Of a stretch of 64,000 bases of DNA, positions 18,347-27,654 are shown piece after piece; within the stretch, counting starts at the first letter, position 1, and every line of letters begins with the position of its first letter. The stretch lies in the NCBI GenBank assembly GCA_937928555.1, contig CALFWR010000002.1, forward strand, positions 164,933 to 228,932. The letters are read 5' to 3'. Under the pieces are notes generated by a model that did no database searches, was not told the DNA's origin, and saw only the letters and a program-made list of their open reading frames with translations. The position numbers were made by a program, and so were the translations under genes. Source of the stretch: an uncultured Pirellulaceae bacterium (GTDB lineage: Bacteria; Planctomycetota; Planctomycetia; Pirellulales; Pirellulaceae).

Positions 18347-21300
18347 CTACTTGTTTCGCTTTGGCAATCCACCGCTGCCGCTACGAAAGTCGTCCACTTG
18401 AGCCCAGCCTTCGGTTAGATGGTATCTGATTTTGTCCATTCGTAGAGACTGAACAGGAGACTTTTCGCTTTCCCGGTGACTCAGAGAGGCAACCGATTGC
18501 CGGGATCCCTGTACGGTAATGACATCGGAAAAGTCGTCGTAACGCAATGTATGCCCGAGGGCTTCGAACAAGCGTCCGCGAACGATCGCGTTGCCGTTGG
18601 CCTGGATGACGTTGACCGGATTGGCATAGCCGCGTTTCTTCCACTGTACAAAGTCCAACTGGTCGCCCTTGATCAGAACTGCATTGGAGGGCAGGGCGGC
18701 CGTTTTGTCGGGATCCACGATCTCATTGGAAGTTGCCACCGGTGCCCACGCGGTGCGTGTGTTGCCTTCGATTCGCATCGTATTGTTACGCTGGTTGGCG
18801 GTGAGCTTTCCATCGAAGTTCACATGAACGCAGCCAAGGGTCTTTGATTTGTCGACTTCCTTTGAAGGCAACAACTGCCCGGCGTTGGCACCACTTTTCC
18901 AGGGTTGGTAGCTAACGGCCGAACCCGGCCCCAAGGCTGTAATTTCTCCGGTGGCGATATCGAAGTCCACGTCGCTGACGCGCAAACGCTGTGCCTGAGT
19001 CAGTTTACCGCCGGCGTCGCGGGTCAGGTTTTCAACAAGGATCGGCTTGGACGCGGTCTGCCGGTTTTCACCCGCGTCAGTGACAAAGCCAGCCTGACGA
19101 AACGCCTGCTGGGTGCTGGCGACTTGATTGACCAGGGTGATTCGTTTGGCTTTGGGCCTGGTTTTCGAGTTGGCGTCACGACGGAACTTGAAGGGCGTCG
19201 ACAGTGTCACGTTCATCGCTTGACTGACGGTCCGGAGTGCTGACTGAAGGCTGCCACGCGGTTGCTGTTTGGCCTTCATCAGAACATCACGCTCGAAGTA
19301 AACCTGCGACCCGTCAAAGATCATCCCGCCGGCCCAGGCAATTTCGATCTTTTCAAGTTTGGCATTGCTGTCCACGCCAAGCACATTGCCTTCGCCTGGA
19401 GGCGCGGTGATGCGGGTTTGTGTCGACGCAGAATCGGCATCCAGGTCGAGCTTGCCTGCGCCTTCGACCCACATCGTGTTGGCTTGCTGGTCCAATTGAA
19501 GGTTCTTTCCCGAAACCGCGAACGTTTCGGTGATGAATTTTGCTTCTACTTCGTCGCTGCCGTAAACGGTTGCCCGATAAAGGCCCTCGTCACCCTGGGG
19601 CGTCATCGCCAAACCGACTCCAAACAGCTGAAACGGTTCGGTGCTTTTGTCGCCAGGAAGCGGCTTATTCTCCACGAACAACTCGCCGGTGACCGACAGG
19701 TCCGCCAGTTTCATTTCTTCCAGGTCGCCGTAGACGTTGGCATGAATGGCATCGCCGCGAAAACGCATTTTTGTTTTTGGTTTGGGCAGCGCCGCGAAAA
19801 CGGTCGGTTCGTCGTAACCGACCAGGCGAACGGTGTGACGCCTGGTAATTGGCCGCATGGCAACCAGGCCAGTGTCCGGCCGAAGAACGCCGGCGTTTTC
19901 TTTGAGCACCGGCCTGGGCCAATCGGCGACCAGCTGATTCGATTTGCCGACCAGGCGATCGGTTTCAAATTCGACATCCTGGGTGGCGGTGACTTTGGAA
20001 GGCAGATACTCCCAATTCGATTTGGAAAAGTTGGCCTTGGTCGTGCCGGGGTCTTTGGGCAGCACCGCGGGCAGTTCCCAGATTTCAAAGTCCAACTCTT
20101 GCGAGGCAATTCGACTCGTCGCGGTCGTGACGACAGCGTTACCATCGAGTGCGATCTGGAACTTCTGTTCGTCGAGGCGGGTGATTTCCAGGCGATCAGA
20201 AAACGAGACGTCCATTTTTTTGCCATCCTCGCCGGCGACCGAAACAAGCTTGCCGGGTCCGATCGCGTTCATCGGCCCGATGCGGTTGTCTTTTTGGAGC
20301 GAGTAATTCAGCTGGGTGACTTCGAATTCTAGGCGGGGATTGCGAATCGTCACCGGAGCCGATCCGCGAGCGGTTATGTTTCCGCTGGGAACGTCAAAAG
20401 CCAACTGCTCTGAAACAATCGTTGTGTCTCGCGAGTTGGAACGAAGCACCGCAGGTTGGCCGGGCTGTCCGTTGGCCAGCAGAGTTTTGACTTCGGTTGC
20501 GGCGGTGTTGCCGGAATCGGTGTTGGCGGTGTTTGAAGTGGCCTTGTTTGTGGAGGCTTTTGCGAATTCAATCTGCAAGGAATCGCAGTGCAGATTGTCG
20601 CCCCACGAATCCAGTTGGGTAACGACAACGCGATCGCGAAACGAGGCGATCTGGTCTTTCATGCGATAGACAAAAGGGCCGGCGCAGGAAAGCTGCAAAG
20701 GCGTTTTCTGATTGGCAAGCGAAAGGTGGCTATCATCGATCTTGGGCTGCGGACTGCTTTGCTCGACTCCCTGAAAGGCAAATGAATTGCTGGGTTGCAA
20801 AACAAGCTGACTGACGTAGGCCAGTTCCAGTTTTTCGATTCCGGTGATCGTGGAAAAGCCAGCCGCCGCGGCTTCGGTTTCATGAGCCAGGCGGATCGAC
20901 AGGTTCCTGCCGCTTCCGGTATGAGCCCCAAACTGAAAGTGGACTTCGTTGAGCGTGTAAATGTTCTGGCGATCGACGTGTACATTGCTGGTGACCACGC
21001 GAACTTCTTCTTCCTCGGTGTCGGTGGGAGGGCGAAACACCGTCACGCGGCCTTCAAGTCGGGCGGACTCCATGGTGGCTTTTTCGTTTTGCGAACCTGC
21101 CGAAAGCGGACGGGAGAATTTGACTTCCGCGCCCTGAAAGCTTCGCAGGATCACCGGTGCGGTGTCTTCATCGGAAACGCTGTCCGGATCGATCCGTCGC
21201 TGAGCCTCGCGGGAGGCCGGATCGTTGATCACCAATGTAAACGGAACGATGCGGTAAGTGCCTTCGTTGTCGATCCGATCCCATGTGCGAAAGTAAACCG

Positions 21301-21550
21301 TGCCCTGAGGCGTTAACAGAGTCTTGCACGGTTCAAGCTCCCATTCGCCCGGCGGCACGAGGTTTGCAAGGTAACTTTTGTCCAGCAGGTCACTGGTCGT
21401 GGGTGCATCGGAAGCCGCGGACACGCGTTGGACTCGCACCGTTGGCCCTTCGAGCCACGGAACGGCCAAGCGGGCGTAGGCTGTGTAGGCGCAGATCATC
21501 CCCGCAAGTGCGAACAGGTACTTTGCGATTGGGTTGATTCGATTGGGCAA
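18347..21550 (-). CDS. Large LptC/LptA (OstA)-like protein
   Basis: 1067 aa from a TTG at 21550, chosen because AAAAGGA lies 8 nt upstream; TTG at 21604 is the longest option, and the first ATG falls inside the membrane helix. The N-terminus has one membrane helix (YLFALAGMICAYTAYARLAV), as in LptC. The rest is beta-rich with repeated OstA/LptA-type strands, for example VPSGNITARGSAPVTIRNP, LEFEVTQLNYSLQKDNRIG and LRVSDVDFDIATGEITALGP. KdsC lies directly upstream, the arrangement seen in kdsC-lptC-lptA operons of other bacteria, which supports a role in lipopolysaccharide transport across the periplasm. LptC and LptA are each about 200 aa, so this protein is about five times their length. Confidence 0.75.
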   Translation of the reverse strand: MPNRINPIAKYLFALAGMICAYTAYARLAVPWLEGPTVRVQRVSAASDAPTTSDLLDKSYLANLVPPGEWELEPCKTLLTPQGTVYFRTWDRIDNEGTYRIVPFTLVINDPASREAQRRIDPDSVSDEDTAPVILRSFQGAEVKFSRPLSAGSQNEKATMESARLEGRVTVFRPPTDTEEEEVRVVTSNVHVDRQNIYTLNEVHFQFGAHTGSGRNLSIRLAHETEAAAAGFSTITGIEKLELAYVSQLVLQPSNSFAFQGVEQSSPQPKIDDSHLSLANQKTPLQLSCAGPFVYRMKDQIASFRDRVVVTQLDSWGDNLHCDSLQIEFAKASTNKATSNTANTDSGNTAATEVKTLLANGQPGQPAVLRSNSRDTTIVSEQLAFDVPSGNITARGSAPVTIRNPRLEFEVTQLNYSLQKDNRIGPMNAIGPGKLVSVAGEDGKKMDVSFSDRLEITRLDEQKFQIALDGNAVVTTATSRIASQELDFEIWELPAVLPKDPGTTKANFSKSNWEYLPSKVTATQDVEFETDRLVGKSNQLVADWPRPVLKENAGVLRPDTGLVAMRPITRRHTVRLVGYDEPTVFAALPKPKTKMRFRGDAIHANVYGDLEEMKLADLSVTGELFVENKPLPGDKSTEPFQLFGVGLAMTPQGDEGLYRATVYGSDEVEAKFITETFAVSGKNLQLDQQANTMWVEGAGKLDLDADSASTQTRITAPPGEGNVLGVDSNAKLEKIEIAWAGGMIFDGSQVYFERDVLMKAKQQPRGSLQSALRTVSQAMNVTLSTPFKFRRDANSKTRPKAKRITLVNQVASTQQAFRQAGFVTDAGENRQTASKPILVENLTRDAGGKLTQAQRLRVSDVDFDIATGEITALGPGSAVSYQPWKSGANAGQLLPSKEVDKSKTLGCVHVNFDGKLTANQRNNTMRIEGNTRTAWAPVATSNEIVDPDKTAALPSNAVLIKGDQLDFVQWKKRGYANPVNVIQANGNAIVRGRLFEALGHTLRYDDFSDVITVQGSRQSVASLSHRESEKSPVQSLRMDKIRYHLTEGWAQVDDFRSGSGGLPKRNK

Positions 21551-21651
21551 CGTTGAATTCCTTTTCAACACAAGCCGACTTTTTTGCGTTGCCGAAACAG
21601 GCAAATGGTTTCACAGGCCGATCCCGGGTTCCCCGGGTCTCGGCGAGACCT

Positions 21652-22170
21652 CTACGTCATTGACTTGATCAGCTCCTGCCAACGGTTTTGTGATTTGAGA
21701 ACAGTTTCGACCAACTCACGGATGGCACCTGTGCCGCCTTGCGATTTGCTGACCCACTGGGCTGCCTTGCGGACATCTTCGGCTCCATCGGCAACCGAAG
21801 CACCTAGGCCAACGGACTGGATCAATGCGAGGTCCGTCAAGTCGTCTCCGATGTAGCAAACGTTTTCCGGTTCGACACCAAGCTCGTTCATGATTTCAGT
21901 GGCAGCCGAAAGTTTGTCCTTTGCTCCTTGGCGAACGATCTCAACGCCCAGTTCGTCCATGCGAAGTTTGACGATGTGGGAACTGCGTGCGGTGATCACT
22001 CCGAATCGATGTCCGGTTCGCTGCCAAAGCTTGATCGCCATCCCGTCGCGAACATGAAAGGTCTTGGTTTCAACGCCCTGGTTGTCATAAGTGATACCGC
22101 CGTCGGTCATCACTCCATCCACGTCGGAGAGAATCAGCTCGATCGATTGCATTCGCTTTTCTGTTTTCAT
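21652..22170 (-). CDS. kdsC: KdsC-type 3-deoxy-D-manno-octulosonate 8-phosphate phosphatase
   Basis: 172 aa, the usual length for KdsC. HAD motif I is DVDGVMTDG (residues 16-24), with both catalytic aspartates, and motif III/IV includes GAKDKLSA and GDDLTDLALI. The small, cap-less HAD form fits the tetrameric KdsC family, which removes phosphate from KDO-8-P in LPS core biosynthesis. The LptC/LptA-like gene follows about 100 bp downstream on the same strand, in keeping with an LPS pathway. Confidence 0.9.
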   Translation of the reverse strand: MKTEKRMQSIELILSDVDGVMTDGGITYDNQGVETKTFHVRDGMAIKLWQRTGHRFGVITARSSHIVKLRMDELGVEIVRQGAKDKLSAATEIMNELGVEPENVCYIGDDLTDLALIQSVGLGASVADGAEDVRKAAQWVSKSQGGTGAIRELVETVLKSQNRWQELIKSMT

Positions 22171-22269
22171 GCAGGAATTCTAGTGATCTCGCGTCCCGGG
22201 TGGCACACCAATGAACTCGCTAGCGGAATGCAGTCATTGGAAAGCCAGCGGAACGCTGCCAAAATGGCT

Positions 22270-25059
22270 TTACCGATCCGAAGCCCCGGGAATGCGGGCC
22301 GCACGGGCCGATTTGCGGGGGTCAACAATCTGGACGGTGACTTCGTCGATGGAAGCTTCACCAAGCCCACAAAGCTGAAATCTGACCGTCAGGTCCTTGT
22401 CTTCGGTGGCGATCCGGTAAAGCGTAAACTCCTGCCAACCTCCGGTCACCGGAATCGACTCCGCCAGCTCATCGCCTCCGAAAGATTCAATGATCTGCAG
22501 CCCGTGGTCACTGCCGCGCACCGGCTGAGGCACATTGACCCAGCCATGAATCCGCACCAACTGACGTGCCTTGACCGGAATCGGCGGACTGGTGACTCGA
22601 ACCGGCGGCTTGTCGATAACGCCGACACCACGTCCATCGACGGCCATTTTGAGCCCATAGACTCCGTCAACGGCAGCACTTTTGGCAAACTCAACCCGGA
22701 TCTTCAATCGGGAATCGGAGACCTTCTGGTTGGTCCAACCGCTTCGCGTGACATGTGATGCGTTTTCAAAATCGCCAGCGGCGAGGTGGTTGATGCCCTG
22801 AATCGATCGCGGCAGTTGACCGGCGAGCATCCAGTGAATCGGCACAAGGCTCACGTGCCCGACCAGGGGCGAACTGGTTTTGGATTGAAACGCCCGCAAT
22901 GCTTCTGTTTGAATTTCGCGTCGGAAAAAAGCCAAACGCTCGTTGGCTTTTTCCAGATACGGCATCGCTTGGGACAGGCTCCGTCGCTGCCGAAGCTGCT
23001 GGACGTTCTGCATCGCGGTCATCGCTGAAGTGATCGCGCCGCTGGCCGAAGGCATCTCCTGCCCAACCTGCTTGAGCTGTTCCTGGATCAACTGCGTGAT
23101 GGCAAGCCACTGTTGTGTGATCGAATAATGAAGCTCAAACATCGAAGCCCGACCCGGCGGTGCAAGGTTCTCGCGAAGCCTCGCCAGCTCCCGGGCCTCC
23201 TGCGTCATCACGATCGCAGTCAAAAAGGGAGCCTCATCGATCGCGATCGAGTTCCCATCGGGCGAACGCCTGACCAACGCCGGCTTGAGCTCCGCATCGG
23301 TCAGCTGAAACGCTCGCTGGGTGTGAATCGAATCCGAATCGATGATGGTGATCGGCCTGGGCGCGCAGTCGCCTGACCAGAACTGCTCGTGGTGTGTCTC
23401 CCGCTGCACCAACAGCAAGCGACCGGTGGCGGTGTTGAGCGCCGTGACGACCAGGTCTTCCTGTTGATCGCTTCCTTCTTCGCGTTCGAACGGTCGATGC
23501 GAACCAATCGTTCCCGGCAGCTTTCCCATCACCACACCGCCAGCGACCCATGGCTCGAAATTCGCCAGCCAGCGATTGGTGTACTGAATCGACAGCGACC
23601 GCAGTCGTGTCGGCAAATCATCGGCATCCAAACGCGAATTGGAACGAAATCGAAGCGCTCGAGCGCCCGCCGCGATGGCTTCGGTTGCGAGAAATCTGAG
23701 CTGCTGATGTTCGATCGGCGTCGGAGGCGATTTCCCCTGAACGGCTTGAGCCTGCTCCCGGGCACGGCGCGGATACTGCGTTTGAACGTCCGCACAGACC
23801 GGCCGTGAGCCTCTCGCGGCGGCGGTTTGCGACTGAATCCAGTCACTGTAGCGACTGGCGATCAGGCTCGAACCGATCGGCTGCTGTCCCACCGACAAAA
23901 CATCCAGGTGTGGTTGGAAATCTACAACGTGGCTGGCCAGATTGCCAAACAATGGCCGTCCCTTGCGGCGGTCGGACTCGCGGATTTCTCTGATCCGCTG
24001 TCGGACACTGTCAAGATCCCGTTGGGCGAGTTGCCGTCCCACCGACCAGGCCAACACGCGATCGTAGTCACGATCCATCGGACCAATTCCAACCGACGCC
24101 GGTGGCGGCGCGATCAGCCACAAGTCCTGCTTTCTGGCCGCGGCAAGCTGTTTGGCGTCCGGTGCAATCGGCAATTCGATCGTGTTAAATCCGAGGGCTT
24201 TGAGGAACTCAAAGTCTTCGCCGTTATGTTCAATGATCCTCGCAAAGAATGGCTTTTGATTGACAAGCAAAACCGAACCGTCGCGTTCTGCCTTTGACGA
24301 ACCAGCACCGATCGGCGATTGTGCAGAGGCCGGGGCAACCGACGGATCACGGATCACATCTCCGAGGCGGACATCATCGGACCCGGCCACCGGAGTTGCT
24401 TCCACCACGCCGGATACTTTCAGGTCATCGATTCCGACCACCGAAAGCCCCGGGCCACAGTGAAGATCGAGCAACACCTGATCGATGTAGGCACCTTGAG
24501 TCGAAACGGATCCACCGTGCTCCCGCCGCAAAATCCAGATCTCGGAATTCAATTTTTGATGGACACTGAATCGGTCCGTCAGTTCAAGAGTCTCCCACTT
24601 GCCTCGTTGCCGGGACTTGGGGCCGCGAAGCAGAACCGTAAGCGGCTTGCCATCAACGACTGACCTTGAGTCAGGCAACACGACGCGGGCACATAGCTGC
24701 ACACCCTGTCGCTGCGATTTGATGCGAACCGAAGCGCCCAGTTCGGGAATCACGTAACAGGGCATGATCGGATGCGCGACCATCGCCTTGACTCCGTCGA
24801 TCGCGCGAAAGCGAACTTGCTCAAAACCGGACTGCCGCTCCGCATCGAACTCTCTGGTCTGCAACCATGACCGGTCTGACTGCCGCGCCCCGGCGGCGAC
24901 GTTTTTCCAGCTCGTTGTGTCACCCTCGAAGTCCTCATGTAGCTGAGCCCCAGCATGGCCAACCAGCATCAAGGTCAACGCGATCGACACGAAACCGCCA
25001 ATCGGCACGATGAGCGATCCGTTCACAAGCCTGCAAATGTACTGCGTGAGTCCTTCCAT
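22270..25059 (-). CDS. Large secreted protein, glycoside-hydrolase-like
   Basis: 929 aa. A hydrophobic segment (IVPIGGFVSIALTLMLVGHA, about residues 17-36) acts as signal peptide or anchor. The middle resembles a TIM-barrel glycosidase of the GH42/beta-galactosidase-like kind seen in planctomycetes: LVNQKPFFARIIEHNGEDFE then FLKALGFNTIELP. Two jelly-roll-like regions flank it (residues 40-220 and about 780-910), the last ending GEASIDEVTVQIVD. Clear catalytic Glu pairs cannot be assigned by eye, so the enzyme may be inactive or a binding protein. It sits upstream of kdsC on the same strand, 100 bp apart. The function is not known. Confidence 0.8.
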   Translation of the reverse strand: MEGLTQYICRLVNGSLIVPIGGFVSIALTLMLVGHAGAQLHEDFEGDTTSWKNVAAGARQSDRSWLQTREFDAERQSGFEQVRFRAIDGVKAMVAHPIMPCYVIPELGASVRIKSQRQGVQLCARVVLPDSRSVVDGKPLTVLLRGPKSRQRGKWETLELTDRFSVHQKLNSEIWILRREHGGSVSTQGAYIDQVLLDLHCGPGLSVVGIDDLKVSGVVEATPVAGSDDVRLGDVIRDPSVAPASAQSPIGAGSSKAERDGSVLLVNQKPFFARIIEHNGEDFEFLKALGFNTIELPIAPDAKQLAAARKQDLWLIAPPPASVGIGPMDRDYDRVLAWSVGRQLAQRDLDSVRQRIREIRESDRRKGRPLFGNLASHVVDFQPHLDVLSVGQQPIGSSLIASRYSDWIQSQTAAARGSRPVCADVQTQYPRRAREQAQAVQGKSPPTPIEHQQLRFLATEAIAAGARALRFRSNSRLDADDLPTRLRSLSIQYTNRWLANFEPWVAGGVVMGKLPGTIGSHRPFEREEGSDQQEDLVVTALNTATGRLLLVQRETHHEQFWSGDCAPRPITIIDSDSIHTQRAFQLTDAELKPALVRRSPDGNSIAIDEAPFLTAIVMTQEARELARLRENLAPPGRASMFELHYSITQQWLAITQLIQEQLKQVGQEMPSASGAITSAMTAMQNVQQLRQRRSLSQAMPYLEKANERLAFFRREIQTEALRAFQSKTSSPLVGHVSLVPIHWMLAGQLPRSIQGINHLAAGDFENASHVTRSGWTNQKVSDSRLKIRVEFAKSAAVDGVYGLKMAVDGRGVGVIDKPPVRVTSPPIPVKARQLVRIHGWVNVPQPVRGSDHGLQIIESFGGDELAESIPVTGGWQEFTLYRIATEDKDLTVRFQLCGLGEASIDEVTVQIVDPRKSARAARIPGASDR

Positions 25060-25102
25060 GGTCGGACTGTTAGCAAAAGTCGGCTTGCATCGCCATATCG
25101 AT

Positions 25103-25130
25103 CTGAATCAGCTTGATTCAGCGAGTTTTT
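25103..25130 (+). promoter_or_regulatory. Inverted repeat with T-tract between divergent genes
   Basis: CTGAATCA and TGATTCAG flank a 3-nt loop, followed by CGAG and six T residues. It lies in the 25060-25369 gene-free stretch between a minus-strand and a plus-strand gene. It could be an operator or a transcription attenuator; no upstream plus-strand gene exists for it to terminate. Nothing else is seen in the stretch. Confidence 0.3.
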
Positions 25131-25369
25131 TGGCGAATTCGCAGGTCGTTTTTGATAGCATCGGACGTGGGGTTTTGGCAACACGCGTGCTGTTTTGAAA
25201 CCGTTTGTTGATTCGCCGCAACACATCGAGGCCTTGCCGTCAGCTTCGATCTGTTGGAGAAACCCCAGTTTTTGCGGAATTCGAAGCCCTTTTGCAGATT
25301 TCCCCGGCGATTGGCATTCGTTCTGCGGACTGACCCATTGCAATCCGAAGTACTCAACCCGAACCGATC

Positions 25370-25648
25370 ATGAACGTAAAAACAAATCGAATTCAGTCAC
25401 GCGACAACGACAAACTTCCTGTGGACCTGAATGAGCTTATTTCGGCCGTTCAGAGCCTTCCGCCTCGGTATCGCACCGAACTGGAAAAGCCCCTGAACCG
25501 TGTTGTGGAATACACACGTCGTCGTCGACGGATTCTTAACCTGATTCAGGAAGCCCTTAGCCAACTTCGAATGGACATGAAGTACATGATGTTTGACCTA
25601 GAAGCCACTCGCCGCGAGCGAGATGAGTACCGGGACGGCATCAGTTAA
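25370..25648 (+). CDS. Small hypothetical protein, helical and basic
   Basis: 92 aa. It is soluble, with alternating charged helices: LPPRYRTELEKPLNRVVEYT, then RRRRRILNLIQEALSQL, then a DLEATRRERDEYRDG tail. The coiled-coil tendency and Arg-rich helix suggest a protein or nucleic-acid contact. No family is recognised. It lies 97 bp before the kinase start on the same strand, so co-expression with the kinase is likely. Confidence 0.72.
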   Translation: MNVKTNRIQSRDNDKLPVDLNELISAVQSLPPRYRTELEKPLNRVVEYTRRRRRILNLIQEALSQLRMDMKYMMFDLEATRRERDEYRDGIS

Positions 25649-25744
25649 GTACTCTTTGGCCAGCAAAAGTTGTGTAAACCCGGAGCGTGGGATAAACTCG
25701 ATCGCTCCGAAGACCCCCGCCGTGCTATCCATCCTGAGAGATCG

Positions 25745-27259
25745 ATGGAACTTCCTCCAAATCTGAGTGCTGACAAGCTTGCCCAGCGGATTCACGGCGC
25801 AAAGCTGATGGAGACCGTCGAGATCGATGCGCTCCTTTCCCAAGCCCGGGGTCGCGAAAGCGAAGCCGATATCCAACTGTTCATCAGCTTGTTGCAACGT
25901 GGCGAGCACCTTACCAACTGGCAGGTGCGTCGCCTGGTCGAAGGTCACCGCAAAGGCTACTTCTATAACGACTGGCGGATTCTGTATATCATTGGTGTGG
26001 GTACTTTTGCTCGTGTGTACCGCACGGCAAACATCAAAACCAAAGACATCAAAGCCATCAAAGTGCTTCGCTCGCGTCACAGTAGCAACAATGAAATGCG
26101 AGAGCATTTTCTTCGTGAAGGCCGGATGGTGATGACGCTGCGGCATCCCAACATCGTGCCCATCCACGAAGTCGACGAAGACTCAGGCCGGATTTACATG
26201 ATTATGGACTTCGTCGAAGGCCAAAACCTTCGCGACTACGTCAAGACCCACCAAAAGATCTCGCCAGAAAGATCGCTTTCGATTATTCGCGACATCGCCG
26301 CGGGATTGGCATACGCCGCCGATCACAAGATCAACCATCGCGACCTGAAACTGTCCAACGTCCTGCTTTCGTCACGCGGAACGGCAAGGCTTGTTGACTT
26401 TGGGCTGGCAACGATCTCGGGTGATTCCGGCGAACTCACCGGCGGTCCACGATCGATCGATTACGCCGGACTGGAACGTGCCTCAGGCGTTCGACGTGAT
26501 GACAAACGCAGCGACATTTTCTTTCTTGGTTGCATGCTTTACCACATGCTCTCGGGCGTTCCGGCAATGCTCGAGACTCGCGAACGCATCAAACGGCTTG
26601 ACGCCGATCGCTATCGCACCATCGCTCCAGTCAACGTCCACGAACCGACACTTCCGCATCGAGTCGTCTCGCTCTTGCACAAACTAATGGAATTCGATCC
26701 GACGAAACGAATCCAGTCACCCGGGCTTGCGCTTCAAGAAATCGAAAGCGTCTACGAAGCTGTCAAAGCCGGCAAAGCAGGAGAAGCCGACGAAGCGCTC
26801 AGTCAGCAAACCGCTGACCAGTACGCTCGCAAGATGGCAGCCAAAGAAGAAGGCCGCGGCCACACCGTGATGCTCGTCGAATCCAAGCCCAAAGTTCAGG
26901 ACAGCTTGCGCGAGAAACTGAAAGCCATCGGATATCGTGTCCTGATCCTCAGTGACCCCGAGTCGGCCCTGGACAGGTTTCGCGATCGCGATCCGGCCGA
27001 AGGAAAAGTCGCGGACTGTGTGATCTTCGGCGCCGCCGGACTGGGCAGTCGGGCTATCAAAGCATTCCAGGAATACCAATCCTCGGATCGAATTGATCAA
27101 GGGCCCGCGATTCTGATTGTTGGCGAAAATCTTCGCTCCCAAGTCGACGAAAAATGGGCTCAGCCGGACGATGTCGAAATCCTGCCGCTGCCAATCAAAT
27201 TCAAATACATGCAGCGAACTCTCCGAAAACTGCTCAAAATTCAGGTCGCAGACGCCTGA
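25745..27259 (+). CDS. Ser/Thr protein kinase with degenerate receiver domain
   Basis: 504 aa from the ATG at 25745 (GAGAG 6 nt upstream); an in-frame TTG at 25670 is less likely. The kinase region runs from about 75: IGVGTFARV (83-91), the lysine in AIKV (K106), HRDLKLSN (198-205) and DFG (218-220), so it looks active. The N-terminal 70 residues are a helical domain often seen before planctomycete kinases. The last 135 residues resemble a CheY-like receiver (HTVMLVES ... AILIVGEN) but the phospho-acceptor Asp position is Gly/Phe (VIFGAAGLG). There is no transmembrane helix, so it is cytoplasmic. Its stop TGA is fused to a repeat remnant (TGATCCGGG). Confidence 0.9.
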   Translation: MELPPNLSADKLAQRIHGAKLMETVEIDALLSQARGRESEADIQLFISLLQRGEHLTNWQVRRLVEGHRKGYFYNDWRILYIIGVGTFARVYRTANIKTKDIKAIKVLRSRHSSNNEMREHFLREGRMVMTLRHPNIVPIHEVDEDSGRIYMIMDFVEGQNLRDYVKTHQKISPERSLSIIRDIAAGLAYAADHKINHRDLKLSNVLLSSRGTARLVDFGLATISGDSGELTGGPRSIDYAGLERASGVRRDDKRSDIFFLGCMLYHMLSGVPAMLETRERIKRLDADRYRTIAPVNVHEPTLPHRVVSLLHKLMEFDPTKRIQSPGLALQEIESVYEAVKAGKAGEADEALSQQTADQYARKMAAKEEGRGHTVMLVESKPKVQDSLREKLKAIGYRVLILSDPESALDRFRDRDPAEGKVADCVIFGAAGLGSRAIKAFQEYQSSDRIDQGPAILIVGENLRSQVDEKWAQPDDVEILPLPIKFKYMQRTLRKLLKIQVADA

Positions 27260-27365
27260 TCCGGGATTATTCACGACGACGGGCGTTGATTGCGGCTAAA
27301 TCTTGCGAGGCGTACCCGAAAACTCGATCGCGTCCGAAAACTCGATCGCCTCCGGAAATTCGGTT
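27260..27365 (-). repeat. Truncated MITE remnant, interior type B/C
   Basis: It starts CCGGGATTATTCACGACGACGGGCG right after the kinase stop codon, then resembles the 49091 element, with an internal duplication of CGAAAACTCGATCGC. The right end has decayed. It occupies part of the gene-free stretch 27260-27654; the remainder holds only the promoter at 27556. Confidence 0.65.
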
Positions 27366-27555
27366 CCCACTTTTCGACGCTGGATTGTGACCGACAGGCG
27401 TGGCTGTGGCGAAACCCTACACTCCGCACCGAATTTCAGCGGTAACAACCCGTTCGAATTCAACCTCGCACTCTCCAGATTCATCTTTGAGCGGCCTTGG
27501 GACTGCAATGGACTGCAAATTTTTCCTTCAAAACGGGCGCACTGCGCAGACTGCC

Positions 27556-27584
27556 TTGAATTGGTAGTTTAGGCCGCTTATGCT
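27556..27584 (+). promoter_or_regulatory. Putative sigma70 promoter for TIGR03000 gene
   Basis: TTGAAT (27556-27561) and TATGCT (27579-27584) are 17 bp apart. The ATG of the TIGR03000 gene follows at 27655 with GAGG as ribosome-binding site. The boxes are fair matches; the assignment rests on spacing and position. Confidence 0.4.
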
Positions 27585-27654
27585 CTGAATGAGGCAAATT
27601 CGGGATTGATAGCATCGCCGATTGTTTTTTGCCGACGATTCACCGAGGTATTCA

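Noticed and set aside
19262..20332. Plus-strand ORF of 356 aa
   Set aside because: Antisense to the LptC/LptA-like gene, which has a signal helix, ribosome-binding site and family pattern.
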